From Collybiopsis luxurians FD-317 M1 (lineage: Eukaryota > Basidiomycota > Agaricomycetes > Agaricales > Omphalotaceae), in contig KN834750.1 of the NCBI GenBank assembly GCA_000827265.1, positions 2,019,500 to 2,083,499 of the forward strand: DNA of 64,000 nt, read 5' to 3'. Under the pieces are notes generated by a model. It ran no database searches. It saw nothing but the letters and a program-made list of their open reading frames with translations, and was not told where the DNA came from. A program made the translations under genes and the position numbers. This document shows positions 43,985 to 54,715 of the stretch, one piece after another. The number at the start of each line of letters is the position of its first letter. Within the stretch, counting starts at the first letter, position 1.

Positions 43985-45300
43985 TTCACACGAATGGCAC
44001 GCAAGAACTCCTCCTCGAGCTTGGACGGTTAAGGCGGTTTAGGCGACTTGGACCGTAGGGAGGGTGTTTTATGGGGAACAGGATCTGCGAGGGTGGGGAC
44101 CGCTTCATTCGATGGACTGGGGGAAAGAGAAGTCGGTCTTGATTTCGATTTGGTGCGCGAGATGGAGAAAGAGCAGTAGTGTGGATTGAGGTCCCTCTGG
44201 AGACAAAAAGGGGCAGGAAAGGCATGTTCCGGGTGAGTCCGAGTTCATAGGACTCAGTCTACTAGACTAGACACTTTTGGGAGCACCGACAGGGTCTTCT
44301 CTCTTTCTCCTTTTCTTTCTCCTTCTCTTTCTCCATCTTGCCCATCCCAACTGACATCATGATATTCGTCCCCATGCATACCTGTCCTTCGATATATCTT
44401 GGTCAATTTTGGGCGCATCCACAAACTCGATCCGCTCTCGTCTGAAGTCAGTGGCTAAGAGCAGGAGGCAGAGGTAAGAATTTCTTGGGTACTTCACGAT
44501 CCATAGTTGAGTCGCTGATCAAAGCATTGTCTTCGTCAACGGTTGTATTTGTCCCACCGCTATTCGTCAGGTTTGTTCTTCAACTCGAATCAGGAGAGCA
44601 TAGTTTGCAGTCAGGGGTTAGCACTTCTTGATTATCTGTATGTGACTTTCCGTGTATTAGCCTAAGACCAGTCATAACCATCTGGGCACATACATTAAAT
44701 TTCTCCATATGCATAGCATCTAACAATATCCGCAGAGATTCATGAGCATCTTGCTGCGCAAAGTCGAGGTATTGATCGTTCTGCAGTCAGATAGAATCTG
44801 AAAGCACCATTCAACGTCAGCTAGGAAAGTAAACGGACTGAAACTCACTTGGGCTCATGATTTCCCTCATCCGTCCTTAGCCTCCCACGCACGGTACACG
44901 ATGCGGAAATACAAAGCTAGTCCATCCAATTGATGCCGGTTTGTTAGCTGCGAGGCAAGAATAAAGCTGGAATGTTCTGGGACTTTGGATGGAATCGGCT
45001 CGAAATGAACAAGCTGCCAAATTGCTTTAAACAGAATCGTAATCTCAGAATGAACTCTGTATCAAAGTAAAGACAAATCGATGGAACAAGTGATTCTATG
45101 GTTAATATGGCCAGGCAGCAGTAAAGAAAGCCGTTCCTGCTCTTTGTACTTCTTGGCATGGAATATTTCCTCTGAGGTGAGAGTTTTGCTTTCTTTTGGC
45201 CAGAGACATACACACCGCATGACAGAGATAGGAACAACTTTGTCTACTTTTCGTCTCATCCAGTGACTGGATTTTAAAATGCTTGGACATGTATTCTGTC
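43985..45300 (-). pseudogene. Ubiquitin-specific protease fragment, decayed copy 1
   Basis: Minus-strand pieces match the longer fragment at 57.9-59.7 kb. LPGHINHRITCSIDLSLL near 45080 corresponds to the Cys box (NHRNTCSIDSVLQ there). Acidic/Ser-rich segments near 44450-44530 correspond to the SKIDRDMSKDKGQ region, and the end at 43985-44225 corresponds to SIHTTALSPSRAP. The segment with the DMLFGSKLTNILVCQ block is deleted here. In the Cys box one key residue is changed and frames are broken, so it cannot encode an active deubiquitinase. Confidence 0.55.
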
Positions 45301-45734
45301 ACGAGATTATCTGAAATACGTCGAGTATAATGCTTGATTGGTCAAAAAGAAGTACGAGCTGTTGTTGACAGGCGCGCAGGTGGTTCAGCGCATCAGATTA
45401 GGCACCTTAAACCGTTGCCATCCCTATTCTCAAGATCTTTTCCTCGCTGCTCTAATCATCATATCCTGCTTCACTTCACCTGCATATACTTCTTGACATA
45501 AATATCATTCCACAGCCGAAGACGCGCTTTCAGCGTCACTGAAAACCTTCGTGCTGATTGCAATGGAAAAGTTGCTCATATTTTGAAACGATCCTTGATC
45601 GGATTGAGTCTTTAACACAACGAAATGATTACTGTAAGTATATTGTAAATGGTATCTACACTAAGTCACATGCATGCAAACGGCGGTATCCGTAACTCCA
45701 ACACATGAATTACCCAGATACCATGAGTCAAGTC

Positions 45735-47411
45735 AAGTATCACAGGAGATTTAGATGGAAGTACAACCTCTGCCCGAAAGCCAACTGTTGCCTCTCATTT
45801 TTCCCTCTCATTCTCACCTTCATCCTCCTCATCCTCTTCTCGAAGCGCATACAACATAACCTCTTCACAATGAGGTCGGGGAAGAGGAAACGTATCTTCC
45901 TGGATATCATGAATATCGAACAAATTCACAGAAGACAACCTCCTATGGTGACTATAACCATAACCCCAACGCACTCTACCACCGCGCGACCATTACCATG
46001 CTGTGCTCCATCCCGCCAATTCAATGACGTCCAAACGTCCAATCTCGGTCTGGGCTTGAAGAACCCCGTAGGTGACCTTAAAGGCTGCGATGTACTCTTG
46101 CTAATCTCGAGATTCACCTTCTCGAGAAATCGAGAATGTACACTCCAGAAACGTCCCTGCGAATGCGCTCAGTAGGGATACACCACCCGTAGCGTCGTTG
46201 GGGTTCAACGGATGAGGGAGGCGACAACGGTGGCGGAGGTAAATCCAACGTAGTACGTGGGATTCACGCTGCAGGTTTTGGTTTCAGTTTGGATAACGGA
46301 AAGGAGGAAGGGAGTGTATAAGACTCACATATCAACAGAGAATATATCCAAAGCCATTGATTCAATCGAACAACCGCACTCAACACAAGTGCAATACCGC
46401 ACACGGCGCAAAAAACAGGTTACTCCGTAGGCTTGATAGCAATCCCAAACGCCTTGATCGACATAACCCAGACAGATCCTGCGAGAGAGCAAATGGATAT
46501 ATATACCAATGGCTTAGTACGAACGTAACGCGGGACCACAGCCGAGATGGTGATAATCGTGAACACCAGGACCACAAAAATGTAGAACAGGAAGGCTGCA
46601 AAAAGAAAAAAAAAGGTTCGCGTCAGAAACGAACCACGGTCGAGTAAGCAGTTTCTCATACACACCTGGCTGAGCAGCGTACTCCAAAATCTGGTTCACA
46701 GTACCGGCAGGCTTGTCTTCGATTCTGGTGCATTAACCAGGCTCATAAGCGAGCCTATCAACGACAAAGTACATCCAACGCATCCTAAATGCCCAAGAAC
46801 CTCTCCAAGCATGAGCGATGCCGCCACAGCTCTAGCAACAATGTTCATCCGTAAACCCAGTAAGATATACCGACTCGGAAGAAGACGCACCCGACAAGCA
46901 CACTCAATGCGCCCAGGGGTGTAACTAGGATAGGAGGGGCAAACGTGTAGGCTATGAAGTTGGCAACCATGGGAAGGTTTACGTTTGTATAAGCCAGAGC
47001 CAACCAGATAAAAGCGATTTCAAGAGTTATTTACTTTCTCCCAAAATTTCTGAAGACAGAGAGTAAGATTCTAGTTCAAGTTATAAAAGACCGCCACGTA
47101 CGAGTACATATTCCAAGCCACTACAACTTCGTCAACTGGATGTTATACATTCCACAACGAAGAAAAACGAACCCAAATCGAATTCCTCAGATACGCATGA
47201 TTATCAGAAGCCGAAGCACCCTCTGGGGCACTTGCAGCAGCAGCGTTCAGACCCTGTAAATATTGATTGTCTACATCAATAACGAGAAAGTCAGGGAAGT
47301 CTAAAACACACGAGGGCGGACCTTTTTCGTGATAATTGAGCTCATTCCAATGGCTACCGAGGAGGAAATTGCGAGGGTTAATCCTATCCATTTGTCTTCA
47401 GCGGACGCCAT
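45735..47411 (-). pseudogene. NIPA transporter pseudogene, copy 2
   Basis: Collinear with the intact NIPA gene at 39154-40907. Recognisable parts are the start codon region at 47411, GLNAAAASAPEGASASDNHA near 47250, SLMLGEVLGHLGCVGCTLSL near 46800, FYIFVVLVFTIITISAVVPR near 46570, and IHDIQED-like sequence near 45910. It has frameshifts in the QILEYAAQP exon region and a deletion of the segment with the PSTYVFGIALVLSA helix (about 46400). The LFQGFNTDDATGALSLL region (about 46210) is also shortened, and the Arg/Glu tail is altered. Non-functional. Confidence 0.8.
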
Positions 47412-48254
47412 GGTAGCCAAAGTAGAACAGGAGGGCCTTTGAACGTACTAGATGGGCGTTGCACGCAAAGGAGTTTTTTCGCTGACAGTCAATGTAAGGA
47501 CGGACGGCCTACAGGTAATGCCGGCCCGCCGAAGAACATCGCGCAAATAATGATTTAAAGGTTGAAAGTTACATTTATCCTTGCCAGCAGCGCGTACTGT
47601 GGATAAACTTTAGAACCCAAATTATTCATAGGCGATGTAGGAAGCACAACCAGCTCGTTAAGAAAACCTGGGCCAATTTTTCAAAAAATGACATATTGGC
47701 GGACTTCGCGACTGACGGTAGCTCAAAGCTTGAGCCAGTTATCAGCCAGACCGCAACCCCCTCGGAATTCCTATAGACTTGCAGCGAGCCGTGCGACCGG
47801 CAGGCATATGTTATTTTTAAATTTGGCAGGTTTTCTTAATGAGCTGTCATATCCTAATGCCCCCATCCCCCAGCGCCAATGGTGGCCATAAGGCCTGCCA
47901 GTGACGTCTGTGCACGTTCTACAAATCGATTGTTCTGTACATGAGTCAAACAAGTTGGCTACTTCAGAGGGCGATGGTACTGATACTGGATTTGCAAATC
48001 GATTGATCTGGACGTAAGTCGAGCCAAGCCAGTGGTTCATTAAACCAAGCATGAGCAAGTGTCCTTTACAACGTGACATTTGCATCTTGAACTCAGACTT
48101 CCATCATCGCCCTTCATGCTTAGTGAAGCTCACCACTTTTCCATCCACGGGAGCCAGTTCAATCATTATGCTGGAAGTGGGACGCAAGCGAGACAGAACA
48201 CCATAATCACATATGAGTAAGCTCTCAAATATTTTATAACATTTTCTTGAACAA
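47412..48254. repeat. Duplicated NIPA upstream spacer, copy 2
   Basis: Counterpart of 40908-41495. It carries a 196-bp inverted-repeat insertion absent from copy 1. Ends exactly at ATTTTCTTGAACAA, 26 bp before the first codon of the NLR-like reading frame. Confidence 0.75.
47651..47846. mobile_element. 196-bp MITE with ~20-bp terminal inverted repeats
   Basis: Starts CAGCTCGTTAAGAAAACCTG and ends with the inverted form CAGGTTTTCTTAATGAGCTG (one mismatch). The paralogous spacer at about 41105-41125 lacks it: there, GGAAGCATTTCATACG runs straight into AATGCCCCCATCC. So this is a genuine insertion. No clear target-site duplication could be read because the flanks have diverged. Confidence 0.8.
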
Positions 48255-48280
48255 AGAAATAATGAATACAAAGGGGTGAA

Positions 48281-51076
48281 TTGAACACTCCAACGGCTCC
48301 CAGTGTCTTCACGGGAAGGGATGAATTGGTTGCGGAAGGTGTTCAAAAACTGCGCCAGGATGATCCGGTTCACTTGGCTATTCTGGGAGCCGGTGGAATG
48401 GGAAAAACTGCCTTGGCATTGCACATACTCAAGAATGAACAAGTCAAGGAAAAATTCAAGGACAAAATTTATTTTGTTCCTTGTGATGTATGCTCAGATG
48501 CAAGCAAGCTCATTCAGACAATGATTCAAGCAATCCAGTTGTCAATTCCAGAGGGAACAACTGGATATAAAGTGTTGCAGAAATTTCTTGCATCTTCTCA
48601 GAGTTCTATTTTGCTGGTGCTGGATAACTTTGAAACACCTTGGCAGTCTGCTAGTCAAAGTGAAGTCTGGAATGTAGTTGATTTTATATTAGACCAGAGG
48701 AAGGTGTCTATAATCTTGACCATGAGAGCAGCAAAGGGGCCGGGGACCAAGCAATGGATCAAACTAGGTGGAGAATCAGGGTTACCTCCACTAAAGTTGG
48801 ATAAAGCCAGAGAGGCTTTTATGAAAATTTCTAACACACAGGTGGAAGATATAAAAACTTTGAATTGGTTGTTGACACAACTGGATTGTATGCCACTTGC
48901 AATTGTTCTGATTGCACAGCTTAGGAACTCAGGGCTGGAATTGAATAGTTTGGTACAGGACTGGAAGAAATACAGGACTGAGATGCTGCAAAATAATGAA
49001 GGAAAAAGTAAACTCACAAGTGTAGACATTTCAATTGGTTTATCACTTCAAATGCTGGAAGCTGGAAATGCAGAATGTACAAAGTTGCTACCAGTCTTAT
49101 CATACCTTCCAAATGGACTACCAATGTGGCAGGAACAGATAGAAAAACTGTTTCCAGCATTTAATATCAGTGTCCGGAATTCAGCTATTAAACTCCTTGA
49201 CTTTGCTTTGATTTATCAGGAATCTGGGTCATTAAAAATGCTTTCACCAATCCAGCAGTCTATACAGACAAAATACCCAGCAAAGGGAGATGATTTGGAT
49301 CAAATGGGAAAATACTATGTAGAGTTACTGAAAGACTGCGGGGTGAACAGAAGCAGTAGTCAGCCTATTATTGAGATGCATATTGCAAATATTGTAAAAG
49401 TACTCAAGGTTCAAATCCAAAATACAGCCAATGAAGCATATTGGAATGCATGTAATGCAGTGTTTAGATATAGTAAATTCTTTCCAGAGACACTAGCATT
49501 AATGGATATTGCTGTGGAGCAGAAGTGGGGTGGCAACCAGAGTAATATAATGAGATTGACATTAAAAAAGGGGTACATGTTAGGATGGCTAGGCCAGTTT
49601 GAAGAGGCAAAGAAAGAAGTAGAAAAGATTCAGTTGACACTGAAATTCAATCTAAAAAATTATTTAAACTACCATTTCTCTCGAAAGATTAGAATGAGTC
49701 TGAAAGGCCAATGCTTCCAGATGTTGGGTGAGATTTCTCGAATGGAACATAACTACCCTGAAGCAAGAGCAATGTTTTTAAAAGCAAAGTCTGTATTTGA
49801 AGACAATGGGTTCCAAAATGGTGCGGCAAAGTGTCTTCAAAGTGTAGGTGATATTTTGCAGATGGAAGATAAATACCCTGAGGCCAGGGAAAAGCTTTCA
49901 GAAGCAAAGGATGTGTTTGAAAAAAAAGGAGACCAACTTGGTGCTGCACAGTGTCTTAAAAGTCTGAGTGACATTTTACGGATGGAAAACAAATATCCTG
50001 CAGCCAAAGAAAGACTTCTGGAAGCAAAATCTGAATTTGAGAAAGTTAAGTTTCAGTCAGGTGCTGCTCAGTGTTTAAAAAGTCTAGGTGATATTTTATG
50101 GATAGAAGATAGATATCTTGAAGCCAGGGCAGAGGTTCTGAAAGCAAAATCTATTTTTGAAGATATTGAGGACCAACATGGTGCTGCACAGTGTCTGAAA
50201 AGTCTGGGTGACATTTCGCGGATAGAAAACAAATATTCTGAAGCCAGGAATTTCCTTGAGGGAGCAAGATCTGTATTTGAGAATAAGAATATAAAGGACC
50301 AGCTTGGTGCTGCACAATGTCTTTATAGTCTGAGTAACATTTTGTGGGATGAAGATAAATACTCTGAAGCCATATCAATGCTTCTAAAAGCAAAATCTAT
50401 ATTTGAAACTATTGGAGACCAACTTGGTGCAGCACAGTGTCTGCACAGTCTAGGTGATGTTTTGCGGACAGAAAACAAATTCCCGGAAGCCAAGGCATTG
50501 TTTCTGGAAGCAAAAACTGCATTTAAAAAGATTGGGTCCAGACTAGGTGTTGCACAATGTCTTCAAGGTTTGGGTGACATTTTGTGGATAGAAGAAAACT
50601 ATTCTGAAGCCAAAGCAATGCTTCAGAAAGCAAAATCTATATTTGAAGATATTGGGGACCAACGTGGTGCTGCACAGTGCTTGAAAAGTCTGGGTGACAT
50701 TTTGCGGATGGAAAATAAGTATTCTGAGGCCAGAAATCTACTTGAGGAAGCAAGATCTGCATCTGAGAGTATTAAGGATCAGCTCGGTGCTGCACAGTGT
50801 CAGAAAAGTTTGGGTAATATTTTGCAGATGGAAAATAAATATCCTGAAGCCAGAGAAATGCTTCAGAAAGCAAGATCTGATTTCCAGACCATTGGAAACC
50901 AACTTGGTGCTGCACAGTGTCTTCAAAGTCTGGGTAACATTTTGCAGATTGAAAGCAAATATTCCGAAGCCAGAGAAATGCTTTTGGAAGCAAAATCTGT
51001 ATTTGAAAATATTGGGAACCAGCTTAGTACTGTAAAATGTCTTCAAGACCTTGATGAAATTCCTTCAGTGCATTAA
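48281..51076 (+). CDS. NB-ARC/TPR NLR-like protein, N-terminally truncated
   Basis: A single 931-codon frame without introns. Counting from the first codon: residues 8-14 SVFTGRD (linker typical before fungal NB-ARC domains); 35-45 LGAGGMGKTAL (Walker A); SILLVLDNF near 109-117 (Walker B); VSIILTMRAA near 144-153 (sensor-1 arginine region); CMPLAIVLI near 205-213 (GLPL-like). These mark a STAND-class NTPase switch. From about residue 470, eleven 40-residue TPRs plus a partial one follow, with consensus GAAQCLKSLGDILRMENKYP then EAR-LL-EAKS-FE. The frame has no ATG before Met40 in the Walker A loop; an in-frame TGA lies at 48263-48265. The usual N-terminal effector domain is absent. An upstream exon spliced to an acceptor near 48273 is possible. 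In fungi such proteins act in non-self recognition and programmed cell death. Confidence 0.85.
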   Translation: MNTPTAPSVFTGRDELVAEGVQKLRQDDPVHLAILGAGGMGKTALALHILKNEQVKEKFKDKIYFVPCDVCSDASKLIQTMIQAIQLSIPEGTTGYKVLQKFLASSQSSILLVLDNFETPWQSASQSEVWNVVDFILDQRKVSIILTMRAAKGPGTKQWIKLGGESGLPPLKLDKAREAFMKISNTQVEDIKTLNWLLTQLDCMPLAIVLIAQLRNSGLELNSLVQDWKKYRTEMLQNNEGKSKLTSVDISIGLSLQMLEAGNAECTKLLPVLSYLPNGLPMWQEQIEKLFPAFNISVRNSAIKLLDFALIYQESGSLKMLSPIQQSIQTKYPAKGDDLDQMGKYYVELLKDCGVNRSSSQPIIEMHIANIVKVLKVQIQNTANEAYWNACNAVFRYSKFFPETLALMDIAVEQKWGGNQSNIMRLTLKKGYMLGWLGQFEEAKKEVEKIQLTLKFNLKNYLNYHFSRKIRMSLKGQCFQMLGEISRMEHNYPEARAMFLKAKSVFEDNGFQNGAAKCLQSVGDILQMEDKYPEAREKLSEAKDVFEKKGDQLGAAQCLKSLSDILRMENKYPAAKERLLEAKSEFEKVKFQSGAAQCLKSLGDILWIEDRYLEARAEVLKAKSIFEDIEDQHGAAQCLKSLGDISRIENKYSEARNFLEGARSVFENKNIKDQLGAAQCLYSLSNILWDEDKYSEAISMLLKAKSIFETIGDQLGAAQCLHSLGDVLRTENKFPEAKALFLEAKTAFKKIGSRLGVAQCLQGLGDILWIEENYSEAKAMLQKAKSIFEDIGDQRGAAQCLKSLGDILRMENKYSEARNLLEEARSASESIKDQLGAAQCQKSLGNILQMENKYPEAREMLQKARSDFQTIGNQLGAAQCLQSLGNILQIESKYSEAREMLLEAKSVFENIGNQLSTVKCLQDLDEIPSVH
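49700..51060 (+). repeat. 120-bp TPR-coding tandem repeat, ~11 units
   Basis: Within the NLR-like gene, nearly identical 120-bp units follow each other, visible as GGTGCTGCACAGTGTCT recurring every 120 bp (126 bp at the unit near 50280, which has two extra codons). Similarity between units is high at the nucleotide level, so units probably exchange or turn over. Differences concentrate just before and within the GDQLGAAQ stretch. Confidence 0.85.
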
Positions 51077-51300
51077 ACTCAATTCTAAATAGTTTAAATT
51101 GTAAACAGTGCATGTATAAGTATATAACTCTCAAATTAGCCAGTTCTTATCATATTTAGTGGTACAACCTTTGTGAGTGAAAAGTTTTAAGGCTCTGAGA
51201 TCATTTTGAAATAGTATAGAACTTGAGTTAGGGATGAGATGGCATAGGACAGGATGGGACAGGATGGGATAGGATGGAAAGAGATGGAATAGGACAGAAT
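51077..51300. repeat. NLR 3' flank with short GGATGGGATA-type repeats
   Basis: After the stop codon, 51235-51300 is an array of degenerate 10-mers (GGACAGGATGGGACAGGATG...). Similar ones recur at 52062-52090 and 53625-53705. These stretches flank or separate inserted elements. Confidence 0.55.
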
Positions 51301-52061
51301 TAGAGGTGGGCATGAACAGGTATTTGAATGCATTTGACATTCAAGTGCCAAATATGGTAACTCCAAACCCCATATTTGCACTCAAATGACCCCCCAATTA
51401 TTGAATGCATTCAACTTACCTGACCTTCAAATGCCCAAATGCTGAATGCCACAAATATTGAATGAGTATGAATATGAGTATAGAATGTATTCAAATGTCT
51501 ATATAAATGATCCCTGGTCTGCAAAAGGGTTGTATGGGGTTTGGATCCCCAGATAAGTTATTGCAGCAAGAGGGGGTTTACAATCTTTTTGCATCATGAG
51601 TGGGTGGAGTTTTTCTTATGGTATTTTGGGAAGTATTTGCTGTCAGCTCAGTTGCTTGGAGCCAGGGAATGTGGCATCAAATCAGGACCTTGAAGAGGTG
51701 AAATATTTAGTAGCATACAACTATGTCTCATCATTTTTGGACTTTTTCAAATGTGTCCAATTATTCCTTACTCATTCTAATCATTTTGCTTATATTGCCT
51801 GTGTAGTTAGAGAGTAGATCAGTTTTTTTTTCCTTTCCTTACTTGATAAATAGACCTCGCTGCTCTTCATTATGCTATTAATATACATAATTTTGAGCCA
51901 CAATGTACTTGAATGAACTTGAATGAACTTGAATATATGAGACTTGAGTTTATGTAAGTACCATGAATGCATTCGACCCTTAAATGGCATTCACATTTGA
52001 ATGGTGAATGTGAATATATTTGCATATATTCTAACTCATTCACCATCCATGCCCATCTCTA
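51301..52061. mobile_element. hAT-like non-autonomous element, ~760 bp
   Basis: Terminal inverted repeats TAGAGGTGGGCATG and (reverse complement of the right end) TAGAGATGGGCATGG. Subterminal regions are rich in TTCAAATGC/TTGAATGCAT-type motifs in both orientations. Flanking octamers GACAGAAT (51293-51300) and GATGGAAT (52062-52069) agree at six of eight positions, consistent with a hAT 8-bp target duplication. The flanks are themselves repetitive, so that match is weaker evidence than it looks. A short frame at 51597-51817 is not transposase-like. Confidence 0.65.
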
Positions 52062-52573
52062 GATGGAATAGACTGGAATAGCTTAGAATTAGGGTTGGCA
52101 GATTGAATAGGCTAGGATAGAGCAATTAGAATATATATAATTAAATAATCAATTCATATCTTAAGGATATGAATATGACCATGACTTCACAGGGTGTGAT
52201 GTGTTATGCAATGAACTTGGAAATTCACTAATTCAAGAGGTCCTGTTATGCGTCACAGTAATAAATTAACTTTAAATTCATTTCTCTATAGGGATCTTGC
52301 AATGCTTATTTGCACTGACATGAAGCCAAGCATGAAGCAACAGCTAACATGAAGTGACAGCCAATGTGAAATGAATAAATTTTTCTTTGCTCCCACCTTT
52401 GAAAGTTGGCCCCAACTTTCCATATTTGTATTGCTTTAAGCACCATTATATTCTTGATTTGTACTAATTCAGACCCCAGTGTTATGTCTTATGTTTCACA
52501 AAATGACTCGCAAGTTCACGGGGTTGCATTATGTGTGACATAAAGTTATGGTCATAATCATACAGTACTAAGG

Positions 52574-53583
52574 CTTACAAAAAGTGACAGGCCTGCTGTA
52601 TTTTGAGGATATCTCCAGACTGAAAACAAATTTTGTCTAGATTCAAGTTGTGGATATTAGAGCTTATTAGCCATGTGATTTTTTTTCATTTCAAGACATT
52701 ACATTTTTCAGCTAAAATTTGAGTCAAAAATTAGAGCTCCACATTTTGGGAAGCCATTGACTGAAGCCAATTGACTTCTTGACTGTAAGAGCATCAACTG
52801 CAACAATTAGCTGGGATGTCTTTTTTTGGAGAACCATTAGAAAACTATACTGGTAGATTGCTCCGGTCCAGAGTCGAGTAGTAACTCTCGAGGTATAGGT
52901 TGTGTCACTGTAGAAGGGAGGGATAATCTGGCAACTCACAGAATTCAAGTGGAGCTCCATTTTTTATCCATTTTTTATTACAAGGCAGGTCAAATTTTGA
53001 GTCAGTTTTTTTCTGTAATGTGTGGCTAATAAGGTCTATTATCTATAAAGTAATTATGATTTTTTGGCAGAGGTTTTAAATTTATCATGTGAGAAATAGT
53101 TGCTATATAGGGATTTTTCAAAATCTCCAAAAACTGCGGCCACAAATAAGTTTTTGGTGGTAAGCTGTCTTCACCATTGGAAAGAGCAACATCAAAAATG
53201 GGGGATACAGCTTTTCCCTTGAGATTTAAAAATCTTTTAAGAGTGTGATTTGCCCCCAAAAAAAATGGCAAAAATGGCTCAGAATAGCTAAAATAGGCTA
53301 AAATTCTAAATCTTGAGAGAAAAGCTGTACCCCCCATTTTTAATGTTGCTCTTTCCAATGGTGAAGACAGCTTACCAGCAAAAAAAATTATCTGTGGCTG
53401 TACTTTTTAGTGATTTTTGAAAAATCCCTATATAGCAACTATTTCTCACATGATAAATTTACAACCTCTGCCAAAAAATCATAATTACTTTATAGCTAAT
53501 GTTCATTACTTGAATCTAGCCAAAATTTGTTTTTAGTCTGGAGATATCCAGAAAAAACGGCAGGCCTGTTACTTTCTGTACAC
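52574..53583. mobile_element. Large inverted-repeat (foldback) element, with nested insertion
   Basis: The left arm (52574-52659 plus 53037-53215) pairs with the right arm (about 53325-53583) almost throughout. Examples are ACAGGCCTGC..., GATATCTCCAGACT, TTTTTTGGCAGAGGTT and AGTTGCTATATAGG on the left, with their reverse complements on the right. The spacer of about 110 bp is itself AT-rich and partly symmetrical. There is no coding capacity. Arm homology is what delimits the inner insertion at 52660-53036. Confidence 0.75.
52660..53036. mobile_element. Nested 377-bp MITE with 5-bp target duplication
   Basis: Interrupts the left arm of the surrounding foldback element; the right arm shows the uninterrupted sequence. 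Ends are GAGCTTATTAGCCA and, inverted, GACCTTATTAGCCA, continuing with imperfect pairing inside (ACTCAAAATTTGA-like and GGAGCTCCA). TATTA flanks both sides (52655-52659 and 53037-53041). Confidence 0.8.
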
Positions 53584-54715
53584 CTGAGTAAGGTAGAATG
53601 AATATTTGGCCTGCATTTGCATGCCAGAAGAGGATAGAATAGGATAGGATGAATATTGGCACTAATTTCACCATGTCAGAATGGGATGGGATAGAATAGG
53701 ATGCATACTGGGACTGACTTCAGTGTGACAAAATAGGATGAAGCAACGGTCTTGTCCAAATATGAGCTTCCCTCTGTTGCAGAAAACCCCCTCTCAATGT
53801 CCAGATGAATGGAAATACCATAACTCTTCTCAAAGGTTGAAAAACAGTATAGCATGGAGTTCAAGTCATATGGGTCACATAATACAGGGCAACCAAATTT
53901 GTTTGGATGTCACTGAGGGCTCATACAGGTGATCCGGTGTTCTGACAGTATGAGCTCTTGTCATTATTCTCCTTCCTTTCCTTGTCATCGATTCTGTAAG
54001 TACTACGACACTTCTGTACTCTTTCAACATATTTTACTCTTGTGCTACTTATCCAAAGGCAAAAAAATTTTGTGCCAGGGGTCCGAAAAAAATTTTCAGC
54101 CTCGGGCAGCCTACCTACCTACCTACACATGACCTGATGGTCACGTGGTTTCCTAATATAGTAATTTACGGCGCTAAATATTCAATAATCGCGCCGGCAG
54201 GCGAGCGGAAGATGGAGGGAATAGTACATACTGATGCAAATTAACTATCCTTCCTGTCCTGTAGATAATTCTAATCAATGTACTGTTGGTTGACTATTGG
54301 TGAAATGTAAATATGAACAATATCCTAGTCGAAGGTAAATTACTTCCCATATTTGAGCCAAGTTCGAGCTGGTAATGCGCAGGAGAATTGAAATCATAAA
54401 CAATTAATTCAGACACATATCATCATGCTCAATGGCTTGAATGAGCAGAAGCTGCTTAGCAAAACTCTTTTTGTTGAAGTATTAACAAAGTTTCACAAAA
54501 GTGTTAGTAGGCTTCATGGCAACTTCTCAGAGTTTGGTTTAAAGTGGTGGTGAGGCACTCTCAGCTTTTGTGGCCATGAATAAGCAGTTGCCGCAACTGT
54601 GGTACTAAAGAAAGCACACCTGGGTGCTTTACAAGTGAGTTAAAGGCCCCTTGATAGGGCAGTCAAAAAAAATTTTTCAGGCCCCAAGGCCCCTATCTAC
54701 CTACCTAGCCCCGGT
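53584..54715. other. Gene-free, repeat-bearing region
   Basis: No coding support. Two related stretches occur in the same orientation: 54060-54125 (A/T run, TTTTCAGCCTCGGGCAGCC, CTACCTACCTACC) and 54665-54712 (A/T run, TTTTTCAGGCCCC, CTACCTACCTAG). They may be edges of another inserted element of about 0.6 kb. Confidence 0.4.

Noticed and set aside
49689..51046. Minus-strand frames with a repeating pattern opposite the TPR region
   Set aside because: They simply mirror the 120-bp repeat, whose length is a multiple of three and therefore keeps antisense frames open.
51241..51300. GGATGGGATA repeats considered as telomere-like or centromeric satellite
   Set aside because: Units are irregular, the array is only about 60 bp, and it does not match fungal telomere repeats.
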